A stretch of 64,000 nt of DNA from Vibrio maritimus (GCA_003263775.1 JYJJ01000019.1:1-64000), one strand, 5' to 3'. Counted from the first letter of the stretch, positions 20,327 through 30,709 are shown. The notes: a model not told the origin generated them from the letters alone. Program-made: numbers and translations.

Positions 20327-21253
20327 TTAACGCTGAGCGAATTTCGTTGCTTGTACCAAATCGATAATTGACTGATATTCAGCAACACTTGTGTCTTCAA
20401 GGTGAAGAGAACCGCCTGCAGCCTTGCTAAAGCAAGCATTGTCTTCACGATCTAGCTTCTTCACAGCAGTAACAAGCTTGTCTTTGAAATCAGGGTCTAG
20501 ACGGTTACTTACAATCGTCGGGCCGTTAGCGATAAGGGGCGATTCCCAAATAATGCGGATTTTCTTCATTAGGTCGGCGTCGTGATCCATGTAACGTAGC
20601 AACGCCCCTGCGCTGTACCCTTTGTCCGCTTCACCCACCATAGATGACCAAGTTACCGCAGCATCAAACTGACCATTTAGAACACCAACGATGTCTTGCT
20701 CATGCCCACCAGAGAAGTTGACCGATTTGAAGAAACCATCAAACTGATTATCCATGTTTCCACCCAGCGTATTTTCCAACTGGTTGTTTGGAATAAGAAA
20801 GCCTGAAGTCGAGTTAGGATCAGCGAAAGAGAACACCTTGCCTTTCAAATCTTCAATAGACTGATAAGGGCTGTCTTCTTTCACCAAAATAACGGAGTGG
20901 TAGCCGCGAGAGTTGTCAGTGTTATCGACCGTGATACCAACCAGATCCACCGCTTTAGGGTCATTTAAGTACACCTCAGCGTATGACTTAGGTGACATAT
21001 TGATAACTAGGTCGATTTTTTCACCCAACAAGCCTTGAATAACGGCGTTGTAATCGCTGGAGTTACGAATGTTGGTCTTCACACCCAGTTCAGCATTCAA
21101 GAAATCAGCCACACACTGGTTGTCACCGATTTGAGCCGCAGCATTCTGGCCACCTAGGATACCTAGGTTGATTTCACTTGGCGCAGCGGCATTCACGTTA
21201 AAAGTCATGGTTGACGCAACGGCGATACCAATAGAAAGAAGCTTTTTCATCAT
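20327..21253 (-). CDS. phnD: Periplasmic phosphonate-binding protein
   Basis: 308 residues with signal peptide MMKKLLSIGIAVAST...NVNA. PhnD family features: INLGILGGQNAA, SSDYNAVIQGLLGEKIDLV, FADPNSTSGFLIPN and GGHEQDIVGVLNGQFDAAVTW. Captures phosphonates for PhnC-PhnE. ATG 21253 follows aaggacaa. Intact, second in the operon after phnC. Confidence 0.92.
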   Translation of the reverse strand: MMKKLLSIGIAVASTMTFNVNAAAPSEINLGILGGQNAAAQIGDNQCVADFLNAELGVKTNIRNSSDYNAVIQGLLGEKIDLVINMSPKSYAEVYLNDPKAVDLVGITVDNTDNSRGYHSVILVKEDSPYQSIEDLKGKVFSFADPNSTSGFLIPNNQLENTLGGNMDNQFDGFFKSVNFSGGHEQDIVGVLNGQFDAAVTWSSMVGEADKGYSAGALLRYMDHDADLMKKIRIIWESPLIANGPTIVSNRLDPDFKDKLVTAVKKLDREDNACFSKAAGGSLHLEDTSVAEYQSIIDLVQATKFAQR

Positions 21254-21290
21254 TTGTCCTTAAAGGTTTATGTCCAGTTTTCAGATTGGA

Positions 21291-22130
21291 TTAGTTGATT
21301 TGGTCGATCTCATCACCATAGAGGCGATGTAAAACATCATCATTGAGGCCAGAAGGGTGCCCGTCGTAAATCACCTTGCCCTTGGCAAGACCAATTACTC
21401 GAGAGCAATACTCCTGGACCAGTTCGATTGAGTGAAGGTTTACCATTACTGCCACACCATCACGGCTGACTTTTTGCAGCGCTTCCATAATACGAACGGT
21501 ATTTTTCGGGTCTAACGAGGCAACAGGCTCGTCAGCAAGAAGGATCTTTGGGTTTTGCATCATTGCACGGCAAATCGCGACACGCTGTTGTTGGCCACCA
21601 GATAGGTTTTCTGCTCGTTGCAGTGCGTAAGGCAACATGTTGAGCCATTTAAGCAATTGGATAGCTTGAGCTTTATCTTGATCACTAAAGATTTTAAGCA
21701 GCGATTTAAGCGTCGATGTATGACTCAAACGCCCAAGTAAGACATTGGAAATCACATCTAAACGAGGTACTAAGCAGAAGTCTTGGAAAATCATGCCGCA
21801 ATGAGTGCGCCACTCGCGAATTTCCTTTCTCGACATCGACAGTACGTTGTCTGTCGATAGATCCTTGTGCACATTTAAAATTTCGCCATTCGTCGCAGGT
21901 ATGGTGCCATTCAACGTATGCAGTAACGTCGATTTACCCGCTCCAGAACGCCCTACCACAGCAACAAATTCACCAGCGTGAAGCTCAAAGCTGATCCCAT
22001 CGAGAACCACCTTTCCTTCTTGGTAAGACTTAGTTAAAGCGCGAGTTTCAAGAACTTTTCTACCCAATTGCGGGGCTGCAAACTCATCTGCATCCGATAC
22101 AACTGTCAGTTCAGGCATGGTCATGGCCAT
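21291..22130 (-). CDS. phnC: Phosphonate ABC transporter ATPase
   Basis: About 279 residues. Walker [10 protein letters not shown], signature LSGGQQQR, Walker B ILLADEP, and [14 protein letters not shown] after it, as in PhnC. Start placed at ATG 22130 with gga 9 bases upstream; further in-frame ATGs follow closely. First gene of the minus-strand transport operon, about 70 bases downstream of a Pho box. Confidence 0.9.
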   Translation of the reverse strand: MAMTMPELTVVSDADEFAAPQLGRKVLETRALTKSYQEGKVVLDGISFELHAGEFVAVVGRSGAGKSTLLHTLNGTIPATNGEILNVHKDLSTDNVLSMSRKEIREWRTHCGMIFQDFCLVPRLDVISNVLLGRLSHTSTLKSLLKIFSDQDKAQAIQLLKWLNMLPYALQRAENLSGGQQQRVAICRAMMQNPKILLADEPVASLDPKNTVRIMEALQKVSRDGVAVMVNLHSIELVQEYCSRVIGLAKGKVIYDGHPSGLNDDVLHRLYGDEIDQIN

Positions 22131-22200
22131 AAATATTATTCCAGTCAATAGTAGTTATTGATTGAATATTAGAGCGTGGGATTTTGACGAATTCGGGATA

Positions 22201-22223
22201 GTTTTATGACTACTTTATGAACA
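22201..22223 (-). promoter_or_regulatory. Pho box in front of phnC
   Basis: Minus-strand TGTTCATAAAGTAGTCATAA continues to AAAC: two direct repeats of the PhoB half-site type (GTTCATA and AGTCATA) with a 4-base spacer, against consensus CTGTCAT-N4-CTGTCAT. Predicts phosphate-starvation control of phnCDE. Confidence 0.65.
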
Positions 22224-22686
22224 AACAACATGCACCATTAGAAAGAAAGGTGTTAATACCACCGTTTCACTCAATCTATTAACGAGCAAAATTAAGCTTC
22301 TTGAACGTTATGCGGGTTTCTCGACAGGCCACACTTTCACACATAGAGGGATAACTAAAACAGCCCTCTTTACTTGTGTAGGGCTAGGACATTCAAAATC
22401 CTGTCATCGCATATCAAGTTAATGTGAATCCTAGATATATATATGTCTGCACTCAGCGAGCAGAAAACCGTTCTAATCTCAGTTAATTCAAACCGTTAAG
22501 CTCAAACCAACAAGTTCTCGACAACGTCGAATTGTTGCAGTTCTGCAAACAAATCGACACGTAACTTTCATCTTAGCCCTTCAGAGTAGCGTTATCAGCG
22601 AAACATACACATGTGAACAGCAGCAATGGACTTGCTGTTTTTTGGGTTAGCACATGTCTAGATAACTTACTCACGGAGGGGGCAGC
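22224..22686. promoter_or_regulatory. Long divergent intergenic region between phnC and phnF
   Basis: No gene seen in about 460 bases. It contains CTGTCATCGCATATCAAG at 22401-22418, a possible weaker Pho box for the plus-strand genes, and an inverted repeat AGCCCT...AGGGCT at about 22364-22387. A cggaggggg ribosome-binding site at 22674-22682 serves phnF. Confidence 0.35.
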
Positions 22687-23382
22687 ATGCCAGTCTACTT
22701 AGATATAGCTTCGGTACTAGAGCAAGAAGTTCGTGAACGTTACGTTCCCGGCGATTACCTTCCAGCGGAAGGTAAGCTTGCACAGCGCTTTGATGTGAAT
22801 CGCCACACGCTTCGCCGCGCGATTGATGAGCTAGTAAATACTGGCATGGTTCAGCGCCACCAAGGTAAAGGCAATATGGTAGTAAGGCAGCCCAATGAAT
22901 ATCACGTCCATTCAGGCGCGCACTTTACCAAGAATCTAATTGAACAAGGTGCAAGGCCGCGCTGCGAGGTGATTCAACATCGAGTGTTTGTCGCACCGAT
23001 AGACATCGCAGCCAACCTTGGTATCCCCGAAGGCAGCAAGATCATCCATATCCGTACACTGCGAAAAACCGAAGAGTGCCCCCGTACCATTATTGATCAC
23101 TACTTAGCCAACATTGAGTGGTGGAGCATTTTGAAGAACTACCAGAGTGGTTCACTGCACGAATTCATTAAACGCGGGCTTGATGTAGAGCTTGAGCGCA
23201 AAGAAACCCGTGTGGGCGCGAAAACGCCAACAGGTGAAGAGTGCCGACTGCTGCAAATTACATCAAGCACACCAATTCTAAGAGTTAAAACCAAGAACGT
23301 TATCAAGGGAACCAACTTGGTGGCCGAGTTTTCGACCTCCAATAGCCGTTCCGACACCACTGAAATAGTAATGGAGCATTAA
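22687..23382 (+). CDS. phnF: GntR-family regulator with UTRA domain, PhnF
   Basis: 231 residues. N-terminal winged helix (GDYLPAEGKLAQRFDVNR...LRRAIDELV) and C-terminal UTRA ligand domain (IRTLRKTEECPRTIIDHYL). Usually represses C-P lyase genes in the absence of ligand. It is the first gene of the plus-strand operon and its stop abuts the phnG start. Confidence 0.88.
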   Translation: MPVYLDIASVLEQEVRERYVPGDYLPAEGKLAQRFDVNRHTLRRAIDELVNTGMVQRHQGKGNMVVRQPNEYHVHSGAHFTKNLIEQGARPRCEVIQHRVFVAPIDIAANLGIPEGSKIIHIRTLRKTEECPRTIIDHYLANIEWWSILKNYQSGSLHEFIKRGLDVELERKETRVGAKTPTGEECRLLQITSSTPILRVKTKNVIKGTNLVAEFSTSNSRSDTTEIVMEH

Positions 23383-23828
23383 ATGACAGCTGTCAGTGAG
23401 AGAGCAAGCTGGATGTCAACATTGGCACAAAGTCAGCAGAGCGAGTTAGAACAACTGTGGCACTCAACCAAGATTGAAGCGAGCTATCAAATGGTACGTC
23501 AACCAGAGATCGGGTTGGCACAGGTTCGCGCTCGAATGGGGGGAAGCGGCCGTGAGTTCAATATGGGCGATGCCACAATCACTCGAGCCGTCGTCAAATT
23601 GGACAGTGGGGAGATGGGTTACAGCTACCTGCGCGGTCGAAATAAAGCCCAAGCAGAGCTCGCTGCCGTCATTGATGGCCTGCTGCAGACCCAATCACAC
23701 CATGAACAGTTGATGCGCATGGTCATTGAACCCTTGGCTGCAATGAAACAAGAACAGCAGCAGTTGAGAGCAAAAGAAGTGGCGACCAGTAAGGTGGATT
23801 TTTCACCATGGTACGCGGTGAAGATTGA
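23383..23828 (+). CDS. phnG: C-P lyase subunit PhnG (C-terminal frameshift)
   Basis: Core C-P lyase subunit that, with PhnH, PhnI and PhnL, attaches the phosphonate to ribose C1. N-terminus RASWMSTLAQS and GEMGYSYLRGRNKAQAELAAV match PhnG. A T is missing from the T5 run at 23799-23803: adding it gives KVDFFTMVRGED and a stop at 23828, about 148 residues, the normal family length. Without repair the frame runs on to 23865 with an unrelated tail. Confidence 0.88.
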
Positions 23829-23883
23829 TTCAAGGAACATGAACAACGTTGGTTTAACGAGTTAACCAAGTAAGGCAGAGATA

Positions 23884-24525
23884 ATGACCACAATTACTAC
23901 TGCATTTAAAGATGCAGTCCATGACAGCCAGCAGTGCTTTCGATTGCTGCTTAAGGCGATGTCTGAACCGGGTGAAATCATCACTCTAGATTTGAGCAAA
24001 GGCTTTGGCGCGATGCACAAAGCAGCGACACAAACCCTGTTGAGTTTAAGCGACAATGCGACTCCGATATGGCTGTCAGAGTCACATCTAAAAGACGCCG
24101 CTATACGTGAAAATATTCGCTTTCACACTGGCAGTCCCGTTACCGAAACACAAAACAGAGCCAGCTTTGCTGTGATTGCTGAACAGGATTTGGCTGACTT
24201 TGATTGGAACAAGGCAACATTTAGCCTTGGCTGCGAAGAGTACCCAGATCAGTCTACGACGGTCATCGTTGAGCTAAGCAGCTTAAACAATAGCTCTGCC
24301 GAGAATATCTCGAACGGTATCATCACGCTTACGCTATCAGGACCGGGTATCGAATCACAATCGATGTTGAACATTGACGGCGTCTCACAAGAGTTTCAAC
24401 ACTTCTTACAAGGACGCCAGGAGCACTTTGCCTTTCCACTTGGTATCGATTTGATCTTAGTCTGCGACGAGATCATAGCCTGCCTACCACGAACCACACT
24501 TGTTGAGGTGAACTCATGTATGTAG
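23884..24525 (+). CDS. phnH: C-P lyase subunit PhnH
   Basis: 213 residues. Family features: SQQCFRLLLKAMSEPGEII near the N-terminus and FPLGIDLILVCDE near the C-terminus. Structural core subunit of the PhnGHIJ complex. Overlaps phnI by 10 bases. Intact. Confidence 0.9.
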   Translation: MTTITTAFKDAVHDSQQCFRLLLKAMSEPGEIITLDLSKGFGAMHKAATQTLLSLSDNATPIWLSESHLKDAAIRENIRFHTGSPVTETQNRASFAVIAEQDLADFDWNKATFSLGCEEYPDQSTTVIVELSSLNNSSAENISNGIITLTLSGPGIESQSMLNIDGVSQEFQHFLQGRQEHFAFPLGIDLILVCDEIIACLPRTTLVEVNSCM

Positions 24526-25622
24526 CAGTAAAAGGTGGTGAAAAAGCCATTAACAACGCCCATCAGTTACAGGCTAAAAAACGTCGTGGCAATACCGAGC
24601 TAGCGGAACTGACGGTGGCACAAATCAGCGAGCAGCTCTCTGGTAGCGTTGATCGCGTGATGACGGAAGGTGGCATTTATGACCGTGAATTGGCTGCACT
24701 CGCTGTAAAACAAGCGAACGGTGATCTAGTCGAAGCTATCTTCTTACTGCGTGCTTATCGCACCACGTTGCCACGCCTTTCGGTTTCTCAGGCCGTAAAC
24801 ACCAGTGAAATGCGTATTGAACGCCGCATCTCCGCCACCTACAAAGACCTCCCTGGCGGACAAGTGTTAGGCCCAACCTATGACTATACCCACCGCCTTC
24901 TGGACTTTAGTTTGATTGCTGAAGGTGAAGCACCTCAACTAGACACATCGGATGTTCAAGCAATGGAAACCTGCCCTCAGGTGATGAGTATTCTTGAAAA
25001 TCTCGACTTGATGACAACTGAAGAAGACAACCAACAAGCGCCAGAAGATATCACCATGCATCCAGTGAACTATCCGTGTGATCGCAGTGCGCGACTGCAA
25101 AACTTGGTTCGCGGCGATGAAGGTTTTTTGCTGGCGCTTGGCTATTCAACGCAGCGTGGTTATGGCCGAAACCACCCTTTTGCAGGTGAAATCCGCATCG
25201 GTTTCTGCGATTTGAGCTTGGTGCCAGAGGAGCTAGGGTTTGCCATTGATATTGGTGAGGTTGAGCTAACCGAGTGCCAGATGGTGAATGGTTTTGTGGG
25301 TAGCAAGACAGAAAAAGCCAAACTGACTCGCGGCTATGGTTTGACGTTTGGCTCGACCGAGCGCAAAGCAATGTCGATGGCGTTGGTTGATCGTTCATTG
25401 CAGGCGGCAGAGTATGACGAAGCCGTTGATGGTCCAGCTCAGGACGAAGAGTTTGTGTTGTCGCATTCGGATAACGTGGAAGCGGCAGGCTTTGTCTCTC
25501 ACTTGAAACTGCCTCACTACGTGGACTTCCAAGCAGAACTAGAGCTGCTTCGTAAGATGCACAAAGAGCACGATGAAATGATTCAATCGCAAGGCGAGCA
25601 AAACCAGGAGAGCCAGTCATGA
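24516..25622 (+). CDS. phnI: C-P lyase subunit PhnI
   Basis: 368 residues. MYVAVKGGEKAI start, then RISATYKDLPGGQVLGPTYDY and RGYGRNHPFAGEIR, hallmark PhnI segments. Nucleosidase-type core subunit that exchanges adenine of ATP for phosphonate. Overlaps phnJ by 4 bases. Intact. Confidence 0.93.
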   Translation: MYVAVKGGEKAINNAHQLQAKKRRGNTELAELTVAQISEQLSGSVDRVMTEGGIYDRELAALAVKQANGDLVEAIFLLRAYRTTLPRLSVSQAVNTSEMRIERRISATYKDLPGGQVLGPTYDYTHRLLDFSLIAEGEAPQLDTSDVQAMETCPQVMSILENLDLMTTEEDNQQAPEDITMHPVNYPCDRSARLQNLVRGDEGFLLALGYSTQRGYGRNHPFAGEIRIGFCDLSLVPEELGFAIDIGEVELTECQMVNGFVGSKTEKAKLTRGYGLTFGSTERKAMSMALVDRSLQAAEYDEAVDGPAQDEEFVLSHSDNVEAAGFVSHLKLPHYVDFQAELELLRKMHKEHDEMIQSQGEQNQESQS

Positions 25623-26518
25623 GCCAAGTACAACACCATACTCGGGCGCAAGGTGTGACCGGCTACAACTACGGTTACCTTGATGAACAAACTAAACGTA
25701 TGATTCGTCGCGCTCTGCTCAAAGCCGTTGCCATTCCGGGCTATCAAGTGCCGTTTGGTGGTCGTGAGATGCCAATGCCATACGGCTGGGGAACCGGCGG
25801 CGTTCAGATCACCGCAGCGATCATCGGTCAAGCCGACACACTAAAAGTGATTGACCAAGGTGCCGACGATACAACGAATGCGGTTTCCATCCGAGAGTTT
25901 TTCAAGTCAGTGGCAAGCGCGAAAACCACTGAGAAAACGGTAGACGCCTCAATCATTCAAACACGTCACCGCATTCCAGAAATCACCCTCGATAAAGACC
26001 AGATCTTGGTGTACCAAGTGCCAATCCCAGAACCACTGCGCTTTATCGAACCTCGTGAGACTGAAACGCGCAAAATGCACGCGCTGGAAGAGTACGGAAT
26101 CATGCACGTCAAACTGTACGAAGACATCGCACGATTTGGTCATATTGCCACATCTTACGCGTATCCAGTTTGCGTCAACGACCGCTACATTATGGATCCT
26201 TCTCCGATCCCTAAGTTTGATAACCCCAAAATGGACAATATGGCGGCGCTTCAGCTGTTCGGTGCAGGTCGTGAAAAACGAATCTATGCCATTCCGCCAT
26301 ATACCAAAGTGAAAAGTCTGGACTTTGAAGATCATCCATTTGAAATCCAACAATGGGATGAACCGTGTGCCATTTGTGGCGCAACGGACACCTTCCTAGA
26401 CGAGGTGGTTATGGATGACAAAGGCAATCATATGTTCGTTTGTTCGGACACGGATTACTGCTCACAGCAAGTAGAACAACACACCATCCATGCTAAGGAA
26501 ACGGAGAGTCACGCATGA
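25619..26518 (+). CDS. phnJ: C-P lyase radical SAM subunit PhnJ
   Basis: 299 residues. Carries the PhnJ iron-sulphur pattern C-X2-C-X21-C-X5-C in PCAICGATDTF...FVCSDTDYC, and the glycine-rich N-terminal stretch FGGREMPMPYGWGTGG that holds the radical glycine. It cleaves the carbon-phosphorus bond of ribose-1-phosphonate 5-phosphate to give the cyclic phosphate and the free hydrocarbon. Intact. Confidence 0.95.
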   Translation: MSQVQHHTRAQGVTGYNYGYLDEQTKRMIRRALLKAVAIPGYQVPFGGREMPMPYGWGTGGVQITAAIIGQADTLKVIDQGADDTTNAVSIREFFKSVASAKTTEKTVDASIIQTRHRIPEITLDKDQILVYQVPIPEPLRFIEPRETETRKMHALEEYGIMHVKLYEDIARFGHIATSYAYPVCVNDRYIMDPSPIPKFDNPKMDNMAALQLFGAGREKRIYAIPPYTKVKSLDFEDHPFEIQQWDEPCAICGATDTFLDEVVMDDKGNHMFVCSDTDYCSQQVEQHTIHAKETESHA

Positions 26519-27357
26519 GCACGTTAGCAGTAGAACAGCCGACATTTGATACCAAGACATTTAATGTAAGTGAGCAACCACTATTATCGGTTCGAAACCT
26601 CACCAAGCTTTACGCTCCAGGAAAAGGCTTTACCAATGTCTCGTTTGATTTGTACCCAGGCGAAGTATTGGGGATCGTGGGCGAGTCCGGTTCAGGCAAA
26701 AGTACCTTACTAAAATCACTGTCGGGTCGCCAAACGCCAGATAGCGGTGAGGTGCTTTACATCCGTGGTCGCGGAGAAGACCAAGTAACTCAACTTGAAG
26801 ATCTCTATTTGATGGCAGAGAGTCAGCGTCGCCAATTACTGCGCACTGAATGGGGCGTTGTGCACCAACATCCAATGGATGGACTGCGCGGACGCGTGTC
26901 TGCTGGCGGTAATATTGGTGAACGTTTAATGGCCGTAGGCGAGCGCCATTACGGCGACATTCGAACTGCGTCAACCAAGTGGCTCACTGATGTCGAAATT
27001 CCTCAAGACCGAATTGATGACATGCCAACGACGTTCTCTGGTGGTATGCAGCAGCGCTTGCAAATTGCTCGTAATTTAGTCACTCATCCGAAACTGATAT
27101 TTATGGATGAGCCGACAGGCGGATTGGACGTGTCGGTGCAGGCAAAACTCCTCGATCTACTACGCCGCCTTGTCACAGAGCTGGAACTGGCAGTGGTTAT
27201 CGTCACTCATGATCTAGCAGTGGCGCGTTTACTGGCTCATCGCCTTATGGTGATGCGTCGCAGTGAAGTGGTGGAAACTGGGCTGACAGACCAAGTGCTT
27301 GATGACCCACAGCACCCTTACACACAACTACTGGTTTCGTCCGTGTTGCAGAACTGA
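26515..27357 (+). CDS. phnK: C-P lyase ATPase PhnK
   Basis: 280-residue ABC-type ATPase that docks on the PhnGHIJ core. Walker [10 protein letters not shown], signature FSGGMQQR, Walker B LIFMDEP; the KLYAPGKGFTNVSF start is typical of PhnK. Overlaps phnJ by 4 bases. Intact. Confidence 0.92.
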   Translation: MSTLAVEQPTFDTKTFNVSEQPLLSVRNLTKLYAPGKGFTNVSFDLYPGEVLGIVGESGSGKSTLLKSLSGRQTPDSGEVLYIRGRGEDQVTQLEDLYLMAESQRRQLLRTEWGVVHQHPMDGLRGRVSAGGNIGERLMAVGERHYGDIRTASTKWLTDVEIPQDRIDDMPTTFSGGMQQRLQIARNLVTHPKLIFMDEPTGGLDVSVQAKLLDLLRRLVTELELAVVIVTHDLAVARLLAHRLMVMRRSEVVETGLTDQVLDDPQHPYTQLLVSSVLQN

Positions 27358-27381
27358 TGGCTGAATAAAGGAATTTCTATC

Positions 27382-28136
27382 ATGACAACTGAAACAAAAA
27401 TTATCGTTTCCAATGTAAGCAAAACCTTTGTTCTGCATAACCAAAATGGCATTACCTTGGATGTGCTGAGCAACGCCAATTTCTGCGTCGCAAGTGGCGA
27501 GTGTGTGGTGCTTAATGGCCGCTCCGGCTCAGGGAAATCCACTTTGCTCCGAGCGCTTTACGCCAACTACCTTGTGGATACAGGCGATATCGAAGTCGAG
27601 CACCAAGGGCGCTGGGTCAATATTGCTAAGGCACAGCCGCGTGAAATCATCAATGTCCGCAAGCATACCATCGGCTGGGTCAGTCAATTCTTGCGCGTCA
27701 TTCCCCGCATTAGCGCATTGGAGGTGGTGATGCAGCGATGTTGGAGATGGGCGGCTGTCGCGATCAAGCCCAGCAAAAAGCGAAAACACTGCTGACTCGC
27801 CTAAATGTACCAGAGCACCTTTGGAACTTGGCGCCAGCCACATTTTCCGGTGGTGAGCAGCAGCGCGTGAATATTGCTCGAGGCTTTATCGTCGATTATC
27901 CAATTCTGCTGCTAGATGAGCCAACGGCATCGCTAGATGCGACTAACAGTGCAGTTGTGGTGAATCTGATTCAAGAAGCGAAAGATCGCGGCGCTGCCAT
28001 TGTGGGGATTTTCCACGATGAAGCGACTCGAGATCAGGTGGCGGATCGTTTGTATGACGTGAAGAAACAAAACGAGGCCTCTCAACAGTCTGAGCAAAGT
28101 AATACTCCATCAAACCCTATCTCAGCATGCGCATAA
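27382..28136 (+). CDS. phnL: C-P lyase ATPase PhnL (frameshift)
   Basis: ABC-type protein, repaired length about 251 residues. Walker [11 protein letters not shown], signature FSGGEQQR, Walker B ILLLDEP. One C is missing at about 27736: adding it gives [16 protein letters not shown]. Acts with PhnGHI in the first step. Its C-terminal 20 codons extend past the usual family end. Its stop lies just before the phnM ribosome-binding site. Confidence 0.9.
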
Positions 28137-28150
28137 CGGGAGAAAGCAGC

Positions 28151-29283
28151 ATGATTATCACCAATGTAAATTTGGTTCTTGAGAACGAAGTAGTAAAAGG
28201 CTCATTAGAGCTCCGTGACGGCAAAATCGTGAGCATGTCAGATTCACAAAGCCAAGTAGCTGGCGCCTATGACGGAGAAGGTGACTTCCTCATGCCGGGC
28301 TTTATTGAGCTGCATACCGACAACCTAGAGCAATACTTCACTCCGAGACCGAAAGTGGATTGGCCGCCTTTCTCGGCAATGAGTGCGCATGATACTCAGT
28401 TGATTGGCTCAGGCATTACCACTGTGCTAGATGCGGTGGCGCTGGGTGATTTTCGAGATGAGAAGCGTCAAACCAACTTGGATCTGTTCATCAACACTGT
28501 GGTGGATAGCCAAAAACGTAATCTAACGCGTGCCGAGCACCTACTACACCTTCGCTGCGAAGTGCCTCATGAAAGCACCGTCGGTATGTTTGAGAAGTAC
28601 GTCGATTTACCGGAAGTTCAGTTGGTGTCGTTGATGGACCATGCACCTGGTCAGCGCCAGTTTGTGGATGTAGAAAAGTACCGCACTTACTATCAGGGCA
28701 AGCACAACCTAACAGACAGTGAAATGGCGGCGTTTGAGAACAAGCAAGTAGCGCTCTCTGAGCGCTGGTCTACGCAAAACCGCAATGAAATCTGTCGTCA
28801 ATGTCGCGAACACAATATCCCTATGGCGAGCCACGATGATGCGACAACGGCTCATGTTCAAGAGTCAAAAGACTTAGGCATGGTGATAGCAGAGTTCCCA
28901 ACGACAGTGGAGGCGGCAAAACGTTCTCATGAACTTGGACTGAAAGTGCTGATGGGGGCACCCAATGTGGTTCGCGGAGGCTCTCATTCCGGTAATGTCG
29001 CTGCGCACGAATTAGCTTCTCACGGAGTATTAGACATCCTATCGTCAGATTATTATCCAATGAGTCTACTCGAAGGTATCTACAAATTGTCGTGGGATGA
29101 GCGCAACACCTTAACGCTTCCACAAGCCGTTCAGTTGGTCACGAAGAACCCGGCACAAGCATTGAGCTCGATGATCGCGGTGTGATTGCCGAAGGGAAGC
29201 GTGCTGACCTGGTACTCGCTAAACAAGTAGATGGGCATCCGTTGGTGGCTCGCGTTTGGCGACAAGGTAAAAAGGTGTTTTAG
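28151..29283 (+). CDS. phnM: Ribose-1-phosphonate 5-triphosphate diphosphatase PhnM (frameshift)
   Basis: Amidohydrolase-fold enzyme that removes pyrophosphate from the phosphonate nucleotide. GFIELHTDNLEQYFTPRP, VSLMDHAPGQRQF, SHDDATTAH and LSSDYYP are PhnM signatures. One G is lost at about 29163-29165; adding it gives LELDDRGVIAEGKRADLVLA and a stop at 29283, about 377 residues (E. coli about 378). ATG 28151 chosen because ggag lies 8 bases upstream. Confidence 0.92.
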
Positions 29284-29286
29284 CCG

Positions 29287-29942
29287 ATGACTAACAGCAC
29301 CCTATTAGAAGCATCCTTGGATGCTTCTTTTTCACCTACCGTTAACTACGCCAACGCGTCTATCAATCACAAAGGCGAAGACAAGCGCAAAGGCAAACTC
29401 TACTACGTGATAGGTCCTTCTGGGGCGGGAAAGATACCCTAATCGATGCCATTCGAGCCGATCATCCTGAAGATATTATTGTTGCTCATCGCTATATCAC
29501 GCGCCCCTTCGGTGCCGGTGGTGAAAACCATGTGGCGGTAAGTAAACAGGAGTATTTATCAAGACAACAGAAAGGGCTATTTGCCATGAGTTGGCAAGCC
29601 CATGGTCTCTGCTACGGCGTGGGGTTAGAAGTGAAGACGTGGCTCGATAAAGGCTTTTCTGTTCTGCTGAATGGCTCCCGTGCGGAATTGTCTCAAGCGC
29701 AGCAGTGTTTTGGCTCTGATCTGGTTCCGATTGTGGTCAATGTCGAGCTAGACGTGCTGCGAACTCGATTGCAAAACCGAGGGCGTGAGTCCAGAGAAGA
29801 GATTGAACTCAGGTTACAGCGCGCCAGCGAATTTGCCTTATCGGAACAAGACGGTTTTTACCCTATTGATAACAGCGGCAACGTGCAATCGAGCGCTAGG
29901 CAGTTCCGCGACATTCGTTCTCAACTTGAAGGGAAGTCGTGA
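29287..29942 (+). CDS. phnN: Ribose 1,5-bisphosphokinase PhnN (frameshift, unusual 5' end)
   Basis: P-loop kinase that makes PRPP from ribose 1,5-bisphosphate. Family features: VIGPSGAGKDTL (after repair), IVAHRYITRPF, MSWQAHGLCYGVG and LLNGSRAEL. A G is missing at about 29433: the raw sequence reads GKIP-stop, repaired it reads GKDTLIDAIRAD. With ATG 29287 the protein is about 218 residues, about 33 longer at the N-terminus than E. coli PhnN. That extension is encoded across a terminator-like hairpin (29307-29332), so the true start is uncertain; no other ATG lies between the hairpin and the P-loop. Confidence 0.82.
29307..29332 (+). terminator. Terminator-like hairpin between phnM and the phnN P-loop
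   Basis: AGAAGCATC-cttg-GATGCTTCT followed by TTTT: a 9-base perfect stem with a CUUG loop. It begins 24 bases after the phnM stop and lies inside the 5' part of the phnN reading frame. Confidence 0.75.
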
Positions 29943-30709
29943 TGAAACTTGTCATGTTGGGTACGGGGAACAGCGCCATGGTGCCTGTTTGGGGCTGCGA
30001 CTGCGAAATATGTACCGAAGCAAGGCAGGATAGAACGCTTAGACGTGAGAAAAGCTCAGCTTATGTTGAACACAATGGCCGTAAGCTTATTCTCGATGCT
30101 AATGCCCCCGATCTTCTCGATCGCTTTCCATCTGGGTCGATCGATAAAATTCTGTTAACACATTTCCATATGGACCATGTGCACAGTTTGTTTGATCTTC
30201 GCTGGGGTAAGGGTGTACGTATACCAGTGCATGCACCTGAAGATGAGCAAGGGTGTGATGATTTGTACAAATACCCCGGCATATTGGATTTCTCGCAGCG
30301 CTCACTGCCGTTTCAATCCTTTACGTGGCAAGACATCACCATCACGCCACTCCCCCTCAATCACTCTAAGCCTTGTATGGGCTATGCCTTTGAGCTTAAT
30401 GGCCGCTGCATCGCTTACTTAACCGATACCAATGGGCTGCCTGATGCAACGACGCAGTGGCTTAAACAACGCTCTGTAAACTGGATTGTCACCGATTGTA
30501 GCTTTCCCCCTATCGAATGCGAACACACAAGGCTTAGCAATAACCACAACGACATATACCAAGTACAGAACATCGCTGAGCAATGCCAGTGTGAGCGCAT
30601 TGGTCTAATGCATTTAGGTCACAACGTTTTACTTTGGGCGAAGCAACACCCGCAGTGTTTTTCTGACAGCTTTCAACTTCTTCATGACGGACAGGAGATC
30701 CCACTATGA
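29942..30709 (+). CDS. phnP: Phosphoribosyl 1,2-cyclic phosphate phosphodiesterase PhnP
   Basis: 255 residues, metallo-beta-lactamase fold. HFHMDHVH metal motif at about residue 75, N-terminal [18 protein letters not shown] with the PhnP cysteine pattern, and MHLGHN near the C-terminus. Opens the cyclic phosphate made by PhnJ. Overlaps the phnN stop (TGATG). Intact. Confidence 0.92.
   Translation: MKLVMLGTGNSAMVPVWGCDCEICTEARQDRTLRREKSSAYVEHNGRKLILDANAPDLLDRFPSGSIDKILLTHFHMDHVHSLFDLRWGKGVRIPVHAPEDEQGCDDLYKYPGILDFSQRSLPFQSFTWQDITITPLPLNHSKPCMGYAFELNGRCIAYLTDTNGLPDATTQWLKQRSVNWIVTDCSFPPIECEHTRLSNNHNDIYQVQNIAEQCQCERIGLMHLGHNVLLWAKQHPQCFSDSFQLLHDGQEIPL

Noticed and set aside
22361..22387. Inverted repeat AGCCCT...AGGGCT as a terminator
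   Set aside because: It lies between divergent operons with no gene end nearby and has only a short T-run, so no function is claimed.
25051..25620. A 189-codon open frame on the minus strand within phnI
   Set aside because: phnI is a well conserved gene across the whole stretch; the antisense frame has no ribosome-binding site or recognisable domain.
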